Origin: G963667145 sp963676515 [NCBI: Candidatus Cloacimonadota bacterium]
GTDB lineage: Bacteria > Cloacimonadota > Cloacimonadia > G963667145
Assembly: GCA_963676515.1 (NCBI GenBank)
Contig: OY781061.1
Span: forward strand, 1,116,001-1,180,000
DNA: 64,000 bases
Direction of reading: 5' to 3'
Part shown: piece by piece, positions 36,433 through 46,130 of the stretch
How the letters are laid out: every line of letters starts with the position of its first letter
How positions within the stretch are numbered: the first letter of the stretch is position 1
Notes under the pieces: model-generated
Database searches by the model: none
What the model was told of the DNA's origin: nothing
What the model saw: the letters and a program-made list of their open reading frames with translations, nothing else
Program-made: the position numbers and the translations under genes

Positions 36433-37714
36433 AACCAAAAACGATTTTGCTTGGGAGCTACTTTTCAAAAAACATAATATTGCCCAAAATGTGTTGGATA
36501 ATGGTTTATTCAAGATCTCTTCGGCGGAGATAAACGAGTTTAGAGAAGCTCGCTTGATGACGAAATTTGATCATCGTTCTCAGCTCCCCAAAATATTTTC
36601 CAAGAATAATTTTTCCATTTTGCCTGTTTCAAGGGGAGGCTATGTAATTGGGGAGTTTAAAACATTTTGTGATTTTGAGAGTGATAAGAGTAAACTGTTG
36701 CATATTGAATTTCCTTCGCATTTAGAAAGTATCGATTACAAGAACATAACCAGCGAAGCTACGGCGATTAATTGTGCCTTTATCTCTAAGATGTTACACA
36801 ATTTCACAGGAGAAACCAACTTGATTTCGACTGTAAGTGGGAGGATGGGATCTTCCTCTTTTGCTTTTGCTATAAAGACTTTCCAAGGAACGCAAAGATT
36901 GCAGGTAGAAAATTCTCAAATAGAGATAGATGGAGGTTATGAGGGGGATAGCTCGTTGGTTTTGATTGAAGCAAAAAATTACATAGCGGAAGATTTTTTG
37001 GTTAGGCAACTTTATTATCCCTACCGTTTGTGGAGAAAGAAAATAGCTAAAAATGTTAGATCAATATTTTTGACTTATTCAAATGGTGTTTTTCAATTTA
37101 GGGAGTATAAATTTTCTAATCCTGATTGTTATAATTCGATTTCTTTGCAAAAAAGTAAAAAATATGTTATTTACGACGATGTCTTTAACATAGAGGTTGT
37201 TGAAGAAATTCTGGAGTTTACTAAAGTTGTTCCTGAATCGATGGAGATCTCTTTTCCGCAAGCGGATAGTTTTGAGAGAGTTATTAATTTGTGCGAACAT
37301 CTTTATCAAAAGGGATTTATGGGTAAAGAAGAGATTACGCTGAAATACGATTTTGATGCAAGGCAAACAGATTATTACACAAATGCGGGAAGATATTTAG
37401 GGTTAATAAAAACCATTCCAGACCCATTGACTAGGCAGATAGGTTGTATGTTGACGGAGACAGGCAAGCGGATATTTAATACTAATTTAGTTGAAAGACA
37501 AAAAGAGTTTTTAAAACTTATAGTTTCGCATTCTGTCTTTAAGCAAGTTTTGCGGGAATCTCTTGATAGTGGAAAAGTTATCGCCAGAAAAGATGTTTTG
37601 GAAATTATGAAATCTTCGAGAATTTGCAGGTTAAGCTCAGATAAAACTTATAGTAGAAGAGCTTCTACAGTTTTGAGTTGGATCAATTGGGTGATGGCTC
37701 AGTTAGATGAATAA
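36425..37714 (+). CDS. Predicted type II restriction endonuclease, PD-(D/E)XK
   Basis: The 429-residue protein is unrecognised by name but carries a likely nuclease site: Asp169 (IEIDGGYEGD), then Glu182-Ala-Lys184 (SLVLIEAKNY), the D-x(12)-E-x-K spacing of PD-(D/E)XK enzymes. The C-terminal region (YSRRASTVLSWINWVMAQL) looks like a winged-helix DNA-binding tail. ATG 36425 overlaps the methylase, so I infer a GATC-specific restriction-modification pair. DpnII itself is shorter (about 290 residues), so it is at most a distant relative. Confidence 0.75.
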   Translation: MNKTKNDFAWELLFKKHNIAQNVLDNGLFKISSAEINEFREARLMTKFDHRSQLPKIFSKNNFSILPVSRGGYVIGEFKTFCDFESDKSKLLHIEFPSHLESIDYKNITSEATAINCAFISKMLHNFTGETNLISTVSGRMGSSSFAFAIKTFQGTQRLQVENSQIEIDGGYEGDSSLVLIEAKNYIAEDFLVRQLYYPYRLWRKKIAKNVRSIFLTYSNGVFQFREYKFSNPDCYNSISLQKSKKYVIYDDVFNIEVVEEILEFTKVVPESMEISFPQADSFERVINLCEHLYQKGFMGKEEITLKYDFDARQTDYYTNAGRYLGLIKTIPDPLTRQIGCMLTETGKRIFNTNLVERQKEFLKLIVSHSVFKQVLRESLDSGKVIARKDVLEIMKSSRICRLSSDKTYSRRASTVLSWINWVMAQLDE

Positions 37715-37735
37715 TTTTTATTTAAACTTTAAGTT

Positions 37736-38623
37736 ATGAGACCGCAAACTTCGTTTCATTTGGAAGCGTATCGCTATTTCTTGCAAGTAGAAAAAGGGCT
37801 TGCCCCAAAATCTTTGCAAGCTTATTTCTCGGACTTGGAAGATTTTTTGCTTTTCGTAGCCAAAGAGTTGGAAAAAGTTACCAACGAAGATTTGGTGGAT
37901 TATTTGGTTAAGCTGCAATCTTATGGGCTGTCTTCGGCGACCTTTCTGCGAAAGCGAAGCTCCATCAAGGGCTTTTTCGAGTTTTTGCTCGTGCAACAGG
38001 AGCTGAAGATTGAGTTGAACGATTTCCCCAAAATCAAGCAAGCTCTGCGATTTCCCTCGGTGCTCTCGATAGAGCAGGTGGAGAAGCTTTTGCAAGTGTT
38101 CGCTGATGGGAGCACAGCTCTGGAAGCCCGCAACAGGGCAATCTTGGAAGTGGCTTACGCTTGTGGTCTTCGGGAGAGCGAGCTGACAGATTTGAAGCTG
38201 AACGATTTGCTTTTGGATCAGGAAGTACTGCGGGTGCTGGGCAAAGGAAACAAGCAGAGGTTCGTTCCTATTTGCGATACAGCTGTCCATATTTTACGGG
38301 AATATTTGCAAAGTTATCGTCCTTTGCTGGTCAAAACAAACATCACCGACTTCGTTTTTGTGAACAAGTTTGGGCGTCACCTCTCGCGAATGGGATTGTG
38401 GAAAATAGTACAAAAAGCGGTAACTTTAGCAGGGTTACGGAAGAAGGTGTCGCCGCATACGCTCAGGCACTCTTTCGCTACACACTTGCTGGAGGCAGGA
38501 GCAGGCATCAGGGCAATCCAGTTGATGCTGGGGCATGCGAGCATCAACACCACTCAGATATACACCAACATTGACAAATCTCATCTAATCAAGATGCACA
38601 AAAAATTTCATCCACGGGGATAG
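37736..38623 (+). CDS. xerD: Tyrosine recombinase XerC/XerD
   Basis: Xer recombinases resolve chromosome dimers at dif; similar enzymes serve mobile elements. The 295-residue product has a SAM-like N-terminal domain (LEAYRYFLQVEKGLAPKSLQAY) and the catalytic set Arg146 (YACGLRESEL), His241 and Arg244 (SPHTLRHSFATHLLEAG), His267 (LMLGHASINTTQ) and Tyr276. The length is that of XerD. No dif-like site or integron array is next to it. It follows the restriction gene by 21 bases, but its composition resembles core genes. XerC versus XerD is not settled. Confidence 0.93.
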   Translation: MRPQTSFHLEAYRYFLQVEKGLAPKSLQAYFSDLEDFLLFVAKELEKVTNEDLVDYLVKLQSYGLSSATFLRKRSSIKGFFEFLLVQQELKIELNDFPKIKQALRFPSVLSIEQVEKLLQVFADGSTALEARNRAILEVAYACGLRESELTDLKLNDLLLDQEVLRVLGKGNKQRFVPICDTAVHILREYLQSYRPLLVKTNITDFVFVNKFGRHLSRMGLWKIVQKAVTLAGLRKKVSPHTLRHSFATHLLEAGAGIRAIQLMLGHASINTTQIYTNIDKSHLIKMHKKFHPRG

Positions 38624-38654
38624 TGTGCCAAAGTTTAACGAGATAGAAAAAACA

Positions 38655-38690
38655 TTGACATCAATTCTGATTTTCCCTGCTTACGATAAT
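38655..38690 (+). promoter_or_regulatory. Weak candidate promoter for glyA
   Basis: A perfect TTGACA (38655-38660) is present, but the best -10-like hexamers (TGCTTA at 17 bases; GATAAT at 24) are either poor or mis-spaced. A promoter is expected because xerD ends 31 bases upstream. Confidence 0.35.
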
Positions 38691-38707
38691 CAATAAAGAG
38701 GTTTATT

Positions 38708-39994
38708 ATGGAGAGTTTAAAAAAACAAGATAGAGCGATTTACGATCTGATCCAAGATGAGGCGAAACGCCAGAAAGAAGGGTTGGAGCTGATCGCTTCG
38801 GAAAATTATGTGTCGTCTGCTGTGCTAGAGGCAGCTGGGAGCATTTTGACCAATAAGTACGCCGAGGGGTATCCTTATCGCTGGAGCAAGAAGACGGGCG
38901 ATCTGAACTACAAGCTCTATGGTCGCTACTACGGAGGCTGCTGCAATGTCGATAAGATAGAGAAGCTGGCTGTGGAGAGGGCGAAAGAGCTGTTTGGAGC
39001 GGAGCATGTCAATGTGCAGCCGCACTCTGGCTCGACTGCCAATATGGCTGCTTACTTCACTTTGGTGAGCCCTGGTGACACGGTGCTGGCTATGGAGCTG
39101 AGCCACGGAGGGCACTTGACTCATGGTAGTCCTCTGAGCTTTTCGGGGATGCTCTACGATATTGTCTCTTATGGAGTGGATGAGTCGACGCATAGGCTGG
39201 ATTACGATAAGATAGAGAAGCTGGCTGTGGAGTGCAAGCCCAAGATGATAATGGCAGGAGCTTCGGCTTACTCTCGTGAGATAGACTTTGCTCGCTTTCG
39301 GCAGATAGCCGACCTAGTGGGAGCTTATCTGGTGGTAGATATGGCACACATAGCGGGACTCGTGGCAGCTGGGGTGCATCCATCGCCTGTGCCGTATGCG
39401 GATATAGTGACTACGACGACGCACAAGACTCTGCGTGGTCCTCGTTCAGGACTCATCCTTTGCAAAGAAAAATACGCCAAGCTGGTGGATAAAGTGGTGT
39501 TCCCTGGATTGCAGGGAGGTCCGCTGGAACATATAATAGCCGCCAAGGCAGTGGCTTTTGGTGAAGCTTTAGAGGATGAATTTGTCGATTACCAGAAGCA
39601 GGTACTCCTAAACGCCAAAACTTTGGCGAGATGCTTGTTCGATTTCGGATACGAGCTTATCTCGGGAGGCACGGATAATCATCTGGTGCTTTGGGATTTG
39701 GGCGACAAAGACAGTGGCAACCCCTCGGGGAAGAAAATGGAAAACGCTCTGGGTTTGGCGGATATCACGGTGAATAAAAACGCGGTACCTTTCGACACTA
39801 GATCGCCATTCGTGGCTTCGGGCATTCGCTTGGGGACAGCGGCGGTGACCACCAGAGGTATGAAAGAGGCAGAGATGATAAAAATATCAGAGTTTATAAA
39901 GCGTGTTTACGATAATTATGAAGACGAGTTTGAGCTAGCGAAGATTGGCTTGGAAGTGAAAGAATTTTGCAAAGGATTCCCAATATGTCAATGA
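38708..39994 (+). CDS. glyA: Serine hydroxymethyltransferase
   Basis: GlyA interconverts serine and glycine with tetrahydrofolate, supplying one-carbon units. The 428-residue PLP enzyme shows [50 protein letters not shown] and the PLP lysine in [15 protein letters not shown] (Lys240). The length is standard (E. coli 417). ATG 38708 has AGAGG upstream. It overlaps der by ten bases and seems to start an operon glyA-der-plsY-heptose kinase. Confidence 0.98.
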   Translation: MESLKKQDRAIYDLIQDEAKRQKEGLELIASENYVSSAVLEAAGSILTNKYAEGYPYRWSKKTGDLNYKLYGRYYGGCCNVDKIEKLAVERAKELFGAEHVNVQPHSGSTANMAAYFTLVSPGDTVLAMELSHGGHLTHGSPLSFSGMLYDIVSYGVDESTHRLDYDKIEKLAVECKPKMIMAGASAYSREIDFARFRQIADLVGAYLVVDMAHIAGLVAAGVHPSPVPYADIVTTTTHKTLRGPRSGLILCKEKYAKLVDKVVFPGLQGGPLEHIIAAKAVAFGEALEDEFVDYQKQVLLNAKTLARCLFDFGYELISGGTDNHLVLWDLGDKDSGNPSGKKMENALGLADITVNKNAVPFDTRSPFVASGIRLGTAAVTTRGMKEAEMIKISEFIKRVYDNYEDEFELAKIGLEVKEFCKGFPICQ

Positions 39995-41322
39995 AAAAAG
40001 TAGCTATCATCGGCAGACCAAATGTGGGTAAGTCTTTCTTATTCAATAGATTGTCGAAAACTATCTCGGCTATCGTCGATGAGGTAGAGGGCGTGACCAG
40101 AGATAATAAGAGTCATATTGTTCTTTGGGATGAGAAGATGTTTGAGCTGGTGGACACAGGCGGTCTATTTGGCAAGCACGATTTTGATCAGCAGATATTG
40201 GAAAAAGCTGGCGAGGTGATTCGTCAGGCAGACCTTGTGCTGCTGGTGGTGGATGCAAAAATTGGGCTTTTACCAGTGGAACGGAAGATAGCCAAACTTT
40301 TGCAAGGCAAAGAGACTCTGGTTGTGGCTAACAAGTGCGATTCGGAGCAGGATGAAACGCAAAATTTTGAGTTTATGGCACTGGGTTTAGGCGAACCGCA
40401 GGCGGTGTCTGCCAAGCTAAATAGAGGTACACGGTTATTGCTGGACAAAGTGGTGGAAATGGCTGGAGTGCGGGTAAATACCAGCAAAGAAAAAGATAAG
40501 CTGAGAAATAGAATCAGGTTTAGTGTCGTGGGGCGACCGAATGTGGGCAAATCTAGTCTGCTCAACAAAATTTTTGGTGAAGAGCTTTCCATCGTGAGCC
40601 CCATCTCGGGGACTACGAGGGACTCCATCGGGAGCAATATTTCTTACGACGGGCGGGAGATCCATTTCGTGGACACCGCTGGTCTTCGCAGGAAGAGTCG
40701 CGTGAAGTATGGTGTGGATTACTTCAGCACGCAAAAGGCGATAGCGACGATTATTTCTAGTGATGTGGTGATTTTTGTTTTGGACGCGACAGAAGAATTT
40801 TCTAATCAAGACCAGAAGATAGGAGCTTTTGCCAAAAACCATTACAAAAATATTCTCGTGGTGGTGAATAAGTGGGATTTGGTGGTGAAAGATAACCGAT
40901 CTTTTGACGATTACAAGAAGCGAGCTTTTAAGTTTTTCCGCTTTTTGGACGATTGCCCGATTATTTTCACTTCGGCTTTTACCGGTCAGCGGGTGAATAA
41001 GATATTGCAAGAAGGTATTGCTCTGTACGATCGCAGCTGTATGCGAGTGCCGACCGCTAAGCTCAACATCGCTTTGAAAGGTTGGCTAGAGAAATTCCCG
41101 CCGAATCGCTCATCGGGGAAGATGGTGAAGATATATTTCGCTACACAGGTGCAGGCTTGCCCCATAAAGGTGGTGTTTGTTTGCTCAAATCCCGACAACA
41201 TAAGTGCCGCGTACAAAGGGTATTTGCTCAACTGTTTTAAGAAAGATTTCTCGGTTAGTGGCGTGAGTGCCAAGTTGATTTTTAGGCAGAGAGGTAAAAA
41301 TGATAAACTCGATGATGAGTAG
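39985..41322 (+). CDS. der: GTPase Der (EngA)
   Basis: Der is a tandem-domain GTPase needed for 50S assembly. The 446-residue product has two G domains (GRPNVGKS near residue 9 and again near 180; DTGG and [15 protein letters not shown]3 regions; NKCDS and NKWDL G4) and a C-terminal KH-like domain. ATG 39985 ([13 protein letters not shown]) has AAGGA at about 8 bases; ATG 39991 is an alternative. The start lies inside the end of glyA. Confidence 0.97.
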   Translation: MSMKKVAIIGRPNVGKSFLFNRLSKTISAIVDEVEGVTRDNKSHIVLWDEKMFELVDTGGLFGKHDFDQQILEKAGEVIRQADLVLLVVDAKIGLLPVERKIAKLLQGKETLVVANKCDSEQDETQNFEFMALGLGEPQAVSAKLNRGTRLLLDKVVEMAGVRVNTSKEKDKLRNRIRFSVVGRPNVGKSSLLNKIFGEELSIVSPISGTTRDSIGSNISYDGREIHFVDTAGLRRKSRVKYGVDYFSTQKAIATIISSDVVIFVLDATEEFSNQDQKIGAFAKNHYKNILVVVNKWDLVVKDNRSFDDYKKRAFKFFRFLDDCPIIFTSAFTGQRVNKILQEGIALYDRSCMRVPTAKLNIALKGWLEKFPPNRSSGKMVKIYFATQVQACPIKVVFVCSNPDNISAAYKGYLLNCFKKDFSVSGVSAKLIFRQRGKNDKLDDE

Positions 41323-41938
41323 AATGCTTTTGATTTTCTTAGTGGGATATTTGATCGGCAGCATCCCCAGCGGTTATCTGGCAGGCAAGATTTTCAAGAA
41401 AATTGACATTCGCAAATTTGGCAGTGGCAATATCGGCACGACCAATGTCTTTCGCACTTTGGGCTGGAAATTTGGTTTAGCTGTGTTTTTGGCAGATTTT
41501 TGCAAAGCTTTCGCTTTTGTGCAAATTGTGAAATGGTTCTACTTCCAGCAGCAACCTTTCTTGTTGATCTTGGCAGCTTTTTTGCTGATAATGGGCAATG
41601 TGTTTCCCGTGTTTTTGCGGTTCAAAGGTGGCAAAGGAGTGGCAAGCAGTGCGGGACTTTTCGTGGGGCTGTGTCCTTTTGCTTTTTTGTTAGCTTTTGT
41701 GGTTTTCTTTTTAGCGGTTTATTTTACTCGTTATGTTTCGCTGGGTTCGCTACTGGCTACGGTTACTTTGTTTGTGGTAAATCTGTATTTCTATTTACAA
41801 GGGCAAAAATCTTTGTTGGCGGTACTAATTTTGACGGGTGCAATTATGGTGTTTATCTGGTGGAAGCACACCGCTAATATCAAAAGAATCTTGAGTGGCA
41901 CAGAAAATCGGTTAGGGAAGAAACGAGAAAAGGTATGA
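41300..41938 (+). CDS. plsY: Glycerol-3-phosphate acyltransferase PlsY
   Basis: PlsY transfers acyl groups from acyl-phosphate to glycerol-3-phosphate, the first step of phospholipid synthesis. The 212-residue membrane protein has the three active-site loops: GSIPSGYLAGK, IRKFGSGNIGTTNVFR and VFLRFKGGKGVASSAG, between about five hydrophobic segments. ATG 41300 lies within der, with AGAGG upstream, and it overlaps the kinase by four bases. The lysine-rich C-terminal tail is unremarkable. Confidence 0.96.
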   Translation: MINSMMSRMLLIFLVGYLIGSIPSGYLAGKIFKKIDIRKFGSGNIGTTNVFRTLGWKFGLAVFLADFCKAFAFVQIVKWFYFQQQPFLLILAAFLLIMGNVFPVFLRFKGGKGVASSAGLFVGLCPFAFLLAFVVFFLAVYFTRYVSLGSLLATVTLFVVNLYFYLQGQKSLLAVLILTGAIMVFIWWKHTANIKRILSGTENRLGKKREKV

Positions 41939-42924
41939 AGAATCTAAAAAAGTTATTGGGAAAGTTCGCGGGCAAGAAGATAGCTGTCTTTGGCGATCTG
42001 ATGGTCGATCATTATGTGCATGGCTGTGTGAATAGGATATCTCCTGAAGCTCCGATACCTGTGGTGGATGTGCAGGATGAGAGCTATAGCCTCGGTGGTG
42101 CTGCTAATGTGGTGGCGAATATAGAGTCGCTGGGTGCAGTGCCGTTGATGTTTGGAGTGTATGGTCAAGACGCTGCAGGGCAAAAACTTTGCGATGTGTT
42201 AACCAAGAAGAACATCTCTCGGGATTATCTGGTATTAAGCGAGAATCGCCCGACTACCCTCAAAACCAGAGTGGTGGCAGCAGGACAGCAGATGGTGCGA
42301 ATAGATTTTGAGGATAAAGGTCTTTTGGAAGAAAAGCTGGTAGAGCAGGTGTTGGCGAAGTTTGCTAAGGTGGCTAGTGAGTGCGTAGGTGTGATTTTGG
42401 AGGACTACAACAAAGGATTCCTGAGTGCTGCCATGATCGAGGGTGTAATCAAGATTGCACGGCGGTACGGCATTCCAGTGAGTGTTGACCCCAAATTCTT
42501 GAACTTCTCCTCTTACAAAGGGGCTAGTGTGTTCAAGCCCAACTTGGTGGAGTTCTGTGCTCTGGCAGGAGTGCGAGCAGAGGCAGAAGATTTCCAAGAG
42601 AAAGCGTGGCAGATGGTGGAAGATTTGCAGTGTGAGTATCTGATAATCACCAAAGGTCGCGACGGATTGTCTATCTATCAGCGAGGCGAGAGTAAGGTGG
42701 TCAACATTCCTACTTTTGCCCAGAATGTCTACGATGTGTGTGGAGCGGGTGATGCGGTGATTAGCTCCTTGGCTCTGGCTCTGGGGAGTGGTGCGAAGAT
42801 AGTGCAGGCTGCACAGATAGCCAATCACGCTGCTGGCGTAGTGTGCGGGCGTGTGGGTGTGGTAAATGTCAGCAGGCAGGAGATAGTGGACTCTTTCGCC
42901 CAGTGGGAGATGAAGCTGGATTGA
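41935..42924 (+). CDS. D-glycero-beta-D-manno-heptose-7-phosphate kinase
   Basis: This ribokinase-fold kinase phosphorylates heptose-7-phosphate for ADP-heptose, the precursor of LPS inner core. It matches the N-terminal domain of HldE/RfaE (VFGDLMVDHYVHGCVNRISPEAPIPV seen as GDLMVDHYVHG and SPEAPIPVVDV; LGGAANVVANI; NVYDVCGAGDAVISSLALAL). At 329 residues it lacks the nucleotidyltransferase half, so that must be a separate gene. Presence of this pathway supports an LPS-bearing outer membrane. It overlaps plsY by ATGA. Confidence 0.92.
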   Translation: MKNLKKLLGKFAGKKIAVFGDLMVDHYVHGCVNRISPEAPIPVVDVQDESYSLGGAANVVANIESLGAVPLMFGVYGQDAAGQKLCDVLTKKNISRDYLVLSENRPTTLKTRVVAAGQQMVRIDFEDKGLLEEKLVEQVLAKFAKVASECVGVILEDYNKGFLSAAMIEGVIKIARRYGIPVSVDPKFLNFSSYKGASVFKPNLVEFCALAGVRAEAEDFQEKAWQMVEDLQCEYLIITKGRDGLSIYQRGESKVVNIPTFAQNVYDVCGAGDAVISSLALALGSGAKIVQAAQIANHAAGVVCGRVGVVNVSRQEIVDSFAQWEMKLD

Positions 42925-43063
42925 TGGTTTTGCAATTTGCTATTTCTTGTTGACAATTATATTTGGCTACGCAGTGCTGGCAGAGAATAAGCAGGAAAGA
43001 GGTTGAGGGATGTTTGAGGATTAGTTGATTAAAAGCAAAATTTAAATAGCGATTAATAGAAAA

Positions 43064-43435
43064 ATGAAGAAAAGAAGAAAAAGTAACAATCTGATTAACA
43101 ATAAAATATGCAGTTTAGTGGCAAAGAATATTAATGAAATAGTAGAGATTTGCCGAAACGCTCATATGAAGGAAGTTTATTTGGTTGGTTCAGCTGTTAC
43201 CGACGACTTTGATGATGAGAGCGATTTAGATTTTTTATATTATTTCGACACAAAAAGCAGTAGTTTTAATGTGTTAGATAGTTTTGATTATTATTTGTCT
43301 TTTATTGAAAATATACGGAAAGTGTGCAATAGGTCTGCTGATATGATTTCTGGTGAAGATATTAAAAATGAAGTTTTAGAAAAAAATTTGCGTGAGAATA
43401 AAGTTAAAATATATGAAAAAGTTAATTCAAACTAA
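43064..43435 (+). CDS. mntA: MntA-type antitoxin (minimal nucleotidyltransferase)
   Basis: The 123-residue protein carries the minimal nucleotidyltransferase motif GS-x10-D-x-D exactly: Gly42-Ser43, Asp54, Asp56 (VGSAVTDDFDDESDLDFLYY). In type VII toxin-antitoxin pairs this enzyme AMPylates a tyrosine on the HEPN toxin and so silences it. It overlaps the HEPN gene by 23 bases. The pair is AT-rich, lies between two core operons and has a separate start after a 139-base gap, which suggests acquisition. Confidence 0.88.
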   Translation: MKKRRKSNNLINNKICSLVAKNINEIVEICRNAHMKEVYLVGSAVTDDFDDESDLDFLYYFDTKSSSFNVLDSFDYYLSFIENIRKVCNRSADMISGEDIKNEVLEKNLRENKVKIYEKVNSN

Positions 43436-43769
43436 GTTAAAAGATATTTTATTTTTTATCGATGAAATAAAAAGTTTTACAAAAGAGATTGTAAATGTCG
43501 AAGATTTTGGTAGAAACCCTATGTGCGTGAGGGCTTGTGAAAAAGATATTATGAATATTAGTCAAGCTGTGAAAGATATTGCCAATAGTTCGGAAGATTT
43601 TTTGATTTCTAATGGTTTTACTAATATACGAAAAATTATTGGAATTAGAAATGTTTTAGCTCATGGGTATAGTAATATTAATTTAGGAATTATTTTTGCT
43701 GTTGTTTTTAAAGAATTACCGATATTAGAGAAAGAAGTTGCCAGAGTGTATCAAGAAAATTTTGTATAA
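43413..43769 (+). CDS. hepT: HepT-type HEPN RNase toxin
   Basis: The 118-residue helical protein ends its core with RNVLAHGY: Arg79, His84, Tyr86, the complete R-x4-H-x-Y motif of HepT toxins, where Arg/His are the RNase residues and the Tyr is the AMPylation target. ATG 43413 lies inside mntA; a GTG at 43392 is possible. The mntA-hepT order with overlap is the common arrangement. The motif is intact, so the toxin is probably active. Confidence 0.88.
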   Translation: MKKLIQTKLKDILFFIDEIKSFTKEIVNVEDFGRNPMCVRACEKDIMNISQAVKDIANSSEDFLISNGFTNIRKIIGIRNVLAHGYSNINLGIIFAVVFKELPILEKEVARVYQENFV

Positions 43770-43880
43770 ATAAACAAGTCGGCTAATGAGATTTCTGGAG
43801 CGGAACTCATATAGCTGATGAAGAAAAAGCGGTTAAACAGTTTGTAAGGACTTGATCTGAAAATAAGGCAGGTACCTAGA

Positions 43881-44603
43881 GTGAACAAAAAAAATCTGTA
43901 TGGCGTCGTAGGAGCTGGACGGATGGCGAAGCATTTTTGCCACTATCTGGATTTGTGCGATGTGTCTTACCTTACTTGGAGTCGTAGCGTGGACAAGGGC
44001 TTGAGTCCTTTGGAAAAGCTGCGAGATTGCAAGGTGGTGCTACTGCTAATCAGCGATGGTGCTATTTCCCCTTTTCTAGAGCGATATTCAGAGCTAAAAA
44101 ATTTCAAACTCATCCATTTTTCGGGAACTATTTTCCTAGAGGATGTTCCTTCTTATCATCCTCTGATGAGCTTTGTCGATGAGCTGTATTCTCTGGAAGA
44201 GTACCAAAAAATTCCTTTTATTTATGAGAAAGGGGAGTCTTCCTTTGGGGAGATTTTCCCGGAATTGCCTAACGAATCTTTTGCTTTGCCTAGTGCCGAT
44301 AAGCCGCTGTATCACGCTTTGTGTGTGCTGAGCGGGAACTTTACGGTGATGCTCTGGCAGAAAGTTTTTAGGGAGTTTGAAGAGAAGTTTAAGATTGATG
44401 CGAAAATATTATTACCGTATATGCACAGAGTCTGCCAGAATCTCAGCGGAGATTGGGAGAACGCTCTGAGTGGACCGCTGGCAAGAGGCGATGAGCAGAG
44501 TATAGCGAAAAATTTGTCGTCTTTGCAAAAAGACGCTTTTCAAGATGTGTACCGAGCTTTTGTGCGGACACTAGATAAGGGAGGAAAGAGTGAATGTGAT
44601 TAG
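43881..44603 (+). CDS. Rossmann-DUF2520 protein, possible ketopantoate reductase
   Basis: The 240-residue protein has an N-terminal nucleotide-binding loop (YGVVGAGRMAKHF), a PSYHPLMSFV motif and a helical C-terminal domain (HALCVLSGNFTVMLWQK), matching the Rossmann-like/DUF2520 family related to 6-phosphogluconate dehydrogenase and PanE. It starts at GTG 43881 and overlaps panB by 14 bases. As no panE or ilvC is seen, and everything downstream makes pantothenate and CoA, I infer that it supplies the missing ketopantoate reduction. That function is not proven for the family. Confidence 0.78.
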   Translation: MNKKNLYGVVGAGRMAKHFCHYLDLCDVSYLTWSRSVDKGLSPLEKLRDCKVVLLLISDGAISPFLERYSELKNFKLIHFSGTIFLEDVPSYHPLMSFVDELYSLEEYQKIPFIYEKGESSFGEIFPELPNESFALPSADKPLYHALCVLSGNFTVMLWQKVFREFEEKFKIDAKILLPYMHRVCQNLSGDWENALSGPLARGDEQSIAKNLSSLQKDAFQDVYRAFVRTLDKGGKSECD

Positions 44604-45375
44604 TTTTGCTAAGATGAAGAAAAAGGGCGTGCCTATCTCGATGGTGACTGCCTATGACAGCTGGAGTGCGGCTATCGTGCAAGAGTCGGAGATCGACTGC
44701 ATATTGGTGGGTGACTCTCTGGCGATGACGATGCATGGTCAGCAGAGCACATTGGGTGCAAATATCCAGATGATGAGCTTGCATATAGCGGCTGTGCGAA
44801 AAGGTGCGCCTCAGGCGTTCATTATCGGTGACATGCCGTTTTTGAGCTATCGCAAGGGTCTTACGCAGGCGATGGATGCTGTGCAAGCGATAATGCAGGC
44901 TGGGGCGAACGCTGTGAAGCTGGAAGGTGTAGCTGGCAGTGAGAAGATAATAGCTCATATTGTGGAGTCTGGTGTACCAGTGATGGGGCATCTGGGCTTA
45001 GTGCCACAGTCGGTGAACGGACTAGGAGGCTACAGAGTGCAGGGGAAGAGCAAGCCTCAAGAGGAGGTGTTGTTGCAGCAGGCACTTGATTTGCAAGAGC
45101 TAGGCTGCTTCTCGCTGGTGCTGGAGTGTGTGCCAGCGAGTGTGGGCAATAAGATTTCTCAGCAGTTGCAGATACCGACAATAGGCATAGGAGCAGGCAG
45201 TGGATGTGATGGGCAGGTGTTGGTATTGCAGGACTTATTGGGCGTGAATAAAGAGTTCCAGCCGAAATTTGTCCGCAAGTATTTGCATGGTTACGATTTG
45301 ATAAAAGATGCTCTGAACCAATATGACGCCGATGTGAAGAGCAGGGAGTTTCCCTCGCAGGATGAGGAGTTTTGA
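44590..45375 (+). CDS. panB: 3-methyl-2-oxobutanoate hydroxymethyltransferase
   Basis: PanB adds a hydroxymethyl group from methylene-tetrahydrofolate to ketoisovalerate to give ketopantoate. The 261-residue TIM barrel has ISMVTAYDSWSA, ILVGDSLAMTMHG, FIIGDMPFLSY, AVKLEGV, VMGHLGLVPQSVN and IGIGAGSGCDGQVLVLQDLLG. It starts at GTG 44590 with GGGAGG upstream. TGA overlaps the panC ATG. The length is normal. Confidence 0.96.
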   Translation: MNVISFAKMKKKGVPISMVTAYDSWSAAIVQESEIDCILVGDSLAMTMHGQQSTLGANIQMMSLHIAAVRKGAPQAFIIGDMPFLSYRKGLTQAMDAVQAIMQAGANAVKLEGVAGSEKIIAHIVESGVPVMGHLGLVPQSVNGLGGYRVQGKSKPQEEVLLQQALDLQELGCFSLVLECVPASVGNKISQQLQIPTIGIGAGSGCDGQVLVLQDLLGVNKEFQPKFVRKYLHGYDLIKDALNQYDADVKSREFPSQDEEF

Positions 45376-46130
45376 TGCAAGAGGTCAAATCTATCAGCCA
45401 GTGGCGGAAGATATTCCAAGAATTGCATGGCAAAAGTGTCGGCTTTGTGCCCACGATGGGCTATTTGCATCAGGGGCATATCAGCTTGGTGGAGCGTTCT
45501 GTGGCGGAAAACGAAATTACGGCGGTGTCGATTTTTGTTAATCCTACGCAGTTCAACAATCAAGAAGATTTGCAAGGTTATCCTGTGAGCATAGCGGACG
45601 ACAAAAAAAAGTTGCTTGAGCTTGGGGTCGATTATTTGCTTTTGCCAGAATATCAGGAGCTTTATTGTGATGGCTATCGTTACAAGGTGAGTGAGAATCA
45701 ATACTCGCAAGATTTGTGTGGTGGCACGCGTCCTGGACATTTTGATGGCGTACTGACGGTGGTGATGAAGCTTTTGAATATTACCAAGGCGAAAAAAGCA
45801 TATTTTGGGCAGAAAGATTGGCAACAGTTCCAGCTGGTAAAAGGGATGGTGAAAGCTTTTTTCTTGGATACGCAGATAGTGGGCTGTCCGACAGTGCGGG
45901 AGAGCAGTGGTTTGGCGTTGAGTTCCCGCAATAATTTGCTGAGCGAGAAAGATAAAAAAATAGCACCGTTTTTGCACGAGATTATAAGCAAAAAATTGTC
46001 AATAGATGAAAAGAGTAAGTTGCTGGCAGAAAAAGGGTTTAAGGTCGATTATCTGACAGAAAAAGACGGAAGAATCTTTGTGGCAGCTTTTTTAGGAAAA
46101 GTGAGGTTGATAGATAATGTCCCCATCTAA
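45375..46130 (+). CDS. panC: Pantothenate synthetase
   Basis: PanC ligates pantoate and beta-alanine using ATP. The 251-residue product shows GFVPTMGYLHQGHISLVERS, FVNPTQFNNQEDLQ, RPGHFDGVLTVVMKLLNI, YFGQKDWQQFQLVK and VRESSGLALSSRNNLLS, so all ATP- and pantoate-binding motifs are present. It is about 30 residues shorter than E. coli PanC, mainly in the C-terminal domain, but still ends with the RLIDN motif. ATG 45375 overlaps the panB stop. Confidence 0.96.
   Translation: MQEVKSISQWRKIFQELHGKSVGFVPTMGYLHQGHISLVERSVAENEITAVSIFVNPTQFNNQEDLQGYPVSIADDKKKLLELGVDYLLLPEYQELYCDGYRYKVSENQYSQDLCGGTRPGHFDGVLTVVMKLLNITKAKKAYFGQKDWQQFQLVKGMVKAFFLDTQIVGCPTVRESSGLALSSRNNLLSEKDKKIAPFLHEIISKKLSIDEKSKLLAEKGFKVDYLTEKDGRIFVAAFLGKVRLIDNVPI

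Noticed and set aside
38655-38707. Glycine riboswitch upstream of glyA
   Set aside because: The 84-base gap after xerD is too short and has no tandem aptamer features.
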